Below are positions 62,578-64,000 of a stretch of 64,000 nt of DNA, piece after piece. Source of the DNA: Futiania mangrovi. Lineage in GTDB: Bacteria > Pseudomonadota > Alphaproteobacteria > Futianiales > Futianiaceae. The translations under genes were made by a program, and so were the position numbers. Positions within the stretch are counted from its first letter, which is position 1. The number at the start of each line of letters is the position of its first letter. The DNA is taken from contig NZ_JAMZFT010000002.1 of the NCBI RefSeq assembly GCF_024158125.1, positions 1 to 64,000 of the forward strand, in the 5' to 3' direction. Below the pieces are notes generated by a model. The model did no database searches. It saw only the letters and a program-made list of their open reading frames with translations, and was not told where the DNA came from.

Positions 62578-64000
62578 ATGGTCGATGTTACCGGCAGCGG
62601 TGTCGGAACGGAGTCCCATTCGTTCGGCGCCGAGGATCCGAACGAAGAGTTCACGCTTGAAAGCCCTGACGTTTCCCCTGCCCCCGAGGTGCCGCCTGCC
62701 GATGCAGGTGCGGACGTTTACGGCGCGGGTATCCCCGCCGACGAAACCCCACCTTCTCCAACGGACACCGGCGCGATGCCGGACGAGCCCTTGCTCATCG
62801 CCGACGCGGGGACCGGCAGCCCTGATGACGTCTCGCAGCCGGAGTCGACGGGGCCGCAGGTCCAGATGCCGGGCGAGGGAGTGGACGACTTCTCCTTCTC
62901 CGGGCCACGGGTCGTCAACGTGGGCGGGTATGCACCGCCGCCCCAGGACGATTTCACACCCAACCCCTCGATGCAGCGTGCCTTGCAGGGCGCCACGCGC
63001 GATCCCTTCCTCGACGTGCTGGACGGCACCGCGCCGCCACCCGCGCAGATCCCGATGCCTTCGGTCGACTGGGACGCGCCTGCCGACCTGCCGGATACGG
63101 TGACCTACGGCGATCCCTTCACGCCGCTGACGCCGGGGACGCAGCCCACGAACCTCATCACCGGTGAGACGATCCAGAACCCGATGGATGTGGACGGCGC
63201 GCTCGACGACATCCGCGCGATGCCCGGTATCGCGCCGAGCCAGCCGAGCCAGACTGCCAGCGGCACGGGCAGCGGCACGGGCGGCGGCACGGGCGGCGGC
63301 ACGGGCGGCGGCACGGGCGGCGGCCCCGTCATCAGCGACCTTGCGCTTATCGACCCGGTGACCGGCGAGTTGCCGCCCGATCCGCGTGCATCGCTTCAGA
63401 CTGTCTATACCGACCCGAACACGGTTCGTATCGGCGCGCTGCCGGAGGGCTATGTGTTCCCCGAGCCGGACGACAGACCGGCAAACCCGGCGCTGCGCTT
63501 CGCGGCAGGCTTCGCGCACCAGACGGCGTCCAATGTTGCGGAACTCGGCCGTCTCGGCGGCGGGATGCTCGACATGGCTATGACCGGCCTCGGCGCCGCG
63601 GGCAGCCCGGGCCTCGACGGCTCGGTCAATGCGCGCGGGCTCGTCAACAATGGGGTCGTCCCGGTGGACTCGGGCCTGCAGGACGCTGCCCAGTCCTACC
63701 AGGCACAGATCGACTACACCTATGGCGGTCCGAACGGCGCCTGGATGCAGAGCCAGGAATTCGGCGACGGCGCGATGACGCAGCGCGTCGCCGACCTCGG
63801 AATCGCCGTGATACCGGCAGCGGCGGCGACCTCTCTCTCGGCGGGCCGCAATGTGGGTCGGATCGACGACGCACTCGATGCGAGCCTCGTCGCAGGAATC
63901 GACGGTGTCGAACTGCTTCCCCGCGGCACCACCCAGCCGACCGTCGGCCCGCGTCCGCAAGCCGGCCCCACGGCGAACCTGGGCGCTCTCGACAATGCCG
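62578..64000 (+). CDS. large protein of unknown function, 3' end beyond window
   Basis: I read 474 codons from ATG 62578 to the last base without a stop, so the gene is truncated by the window edge. GGAGG lies 7 bases upstream. Residues 1-220 are Pro/Asp/Gly-rich and look disordered, with no signal peptide. A Gly-Thr repeat linker (229-248) follows, then a likely folded part from about residue 260, with NPALRFAAGFAHQTASN and AELGRLGGGMLDMAMTG. I recognise no domain. The mosaic form (disordered head, linker, further domain) resembles secreted effectors or polymorphic toxins, but that is inference. It could equally be a structural or surface protein. Confidence 0.75.
   Translation, partial: MVDVTGSGVGTESHSFGAEDPNEEFTLESPDVSPAPEVPPADAGADVYGAGIPADETPPSPTDTGAMPDEPLLIADAGTGSPDDVSQPESTGPQVQMPGEGVDDFSFSGPRVVNVGGYAPPPQDDFTPNPSMQRALQGATRDPFLDVLDGTAPPPAQIPMPSVDWDAPADLPDTVTYGDPFTPLTPGTQPTNLITGETIQNPMDVDGALDDIRAMPGIAPSQPSQTASGTGSGTGGGTGGGTGGGTGGGPVISDLALIDPVTGELPPDPRASLQTVYTDPNTVRIGALPEGYVFPEPDDRPANPALRFAAGFAHQTASNVAELGRLGGGMLDMAMTGLGAAGSPGLDGSVNARGLVNNGVVPVDSGLQDAAQSYQAQIDYTYGGPNGAWMQSQEFGDGAMTQRVADLGIAVIPAAAATSLSAGRNVGRIDDALDASLVAGIDGVELLPRGTTQPTVGPRPQAGPTANLGALDNA
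63262..63321 (+). repeat. 12-bp tandem repeat (five units) encoding a Gly-Thr linker
   Basis: GGCACGGGCGGC is repeated head to tail (units at 63262, 63274, 63286, 63298 and 63310; the first is a variant with AGC). It encodes repeated Gly-Thr-Gly-Gly and lies between the disordered head and the possible folded part of the right-edge protein. Exact repeats favour slippage and length change without a frameshift, because the unit is a multiple of three. Confidence 0.85.

Noticed and set aside
63262-63321. CRISPR-like regular repeats
   Set aside because: The 12-bp units are contiguous without spacers and lie inside a coding frame.
62545-63960. A 471-codon open frame opposite the right-edge gene
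   Set aside because: The plus-strand frame has the Shine-Dalgarno and a plausible layout; the minus frame has Ala/Arg runs that simply mirror the Gly-Thr repeats.

Overview
This window is a GC-rich stretch (about two thirds G+C by eye) of an alphaproteobacterial chromosome. The gene content supports this: a DUF4167 basic protein next to clpB, a PtsP-type nitrogen PTS enzyme I, CobS/CobT cobaltochelatase genes, an NDUFAF5-like methyltransferase beside comF, CarD and an RpoH carrying the heat-shock sigma signature, a PmtA-type lipid methyltransferase, and possible CtrA sites. The order lysC-ptsP-rodZ-ispG-prfA-prmC-DUF4167-clpB fits free-living alphaproteobacteria. I cannot fix the order or genus. 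No insertion sequence, prophage, CRISPR array or tRNA gene was seen.

Layout. 1-213: promoter, boxA and leader of what looks like a ribosomal RNA operon running off the left edge on the minus strand. 495-2192: secreted or anchored M23 peptidase. 2301-14535, all minus strand: clpB, DUF4167, prmC, prfA, ispG, rodZ-like, ptsP and lysC. 14759-20791: ubiG, DUF1178 protein, a small methyltransferase, a class III nucleotide cyclase and secA. 20992-27011: mostly plus strand, with parvulin isomerase, argJ, mutT, a 56-residue Flp pilin, a methyltransferase (minus), comF, grxC and a nitrilase-family amidase. 27024-31959, minus: accA, malyl-CoA lyase, xerD, a 562-residue exported protein of unknown role and a 42-residue membrane peptide. 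32120-40608: aroK-aroB, a CNNM/CorC-type membrane protein, a ribbon-helix-helix protein, bolA, a J-domain protein, cobS-cobT and an exported esterase-like protein. 40694-45340: rpmB, meaB, DUF3108 protein and methylmalonyl-CoA mutase. 45539-51670, plus: SUV3-like helicase, S4 protein, TerB-like protein, fdxA, carD and rpoH. 51677-53849: M48 lipoprotein protease and PagL-type lipid A deacylase. 53871-57578: a doxX-pirin-wrbA-tauE operon opposite its likely LysR regulator. 57714-62357: copper ATPase behind a CueR-like promoter, serine dehydratase and a PmtA-like methyltransferase. 62578 to the right edge: the start of a large, unrecognised protein.

Functional links. Methylmalonyl-CoA mutase, its chaperone MeaB, the cobalt-inserting CobS/CobT and malyl-CoA lyase all belong to cobalamin-dependent handling of C3-C5 CoA esters. 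prfA and prmC form a translation-termination pair. rpoH, carD and fdxA form a regulation block, and clpB is a typical RpoH target. The doxX-pirin-wrbA group looks like a LysR-controlled quinone or electrophile stress operon. Several gene pairs overlap by four bases (ispG/prfA, comF/grxC, aroK/aroB, cobS/cobT, the 42-residue peptide and its 562-residue partner), implying coupled translation.

Most of the window is ordinary core genome. The least explained part is the right end: a protein of at least 474 residues with a disordered Pro/Asp-rich N-terminus, a Gly-Thr repeat linker and the start of a folded region, preceded by an AT-rich promoter and a perfect 9-bp inverted repeat. It is the best candidate for something new, possibly a large effector or toxin-like protein, but its C-terminus lies outside the window.
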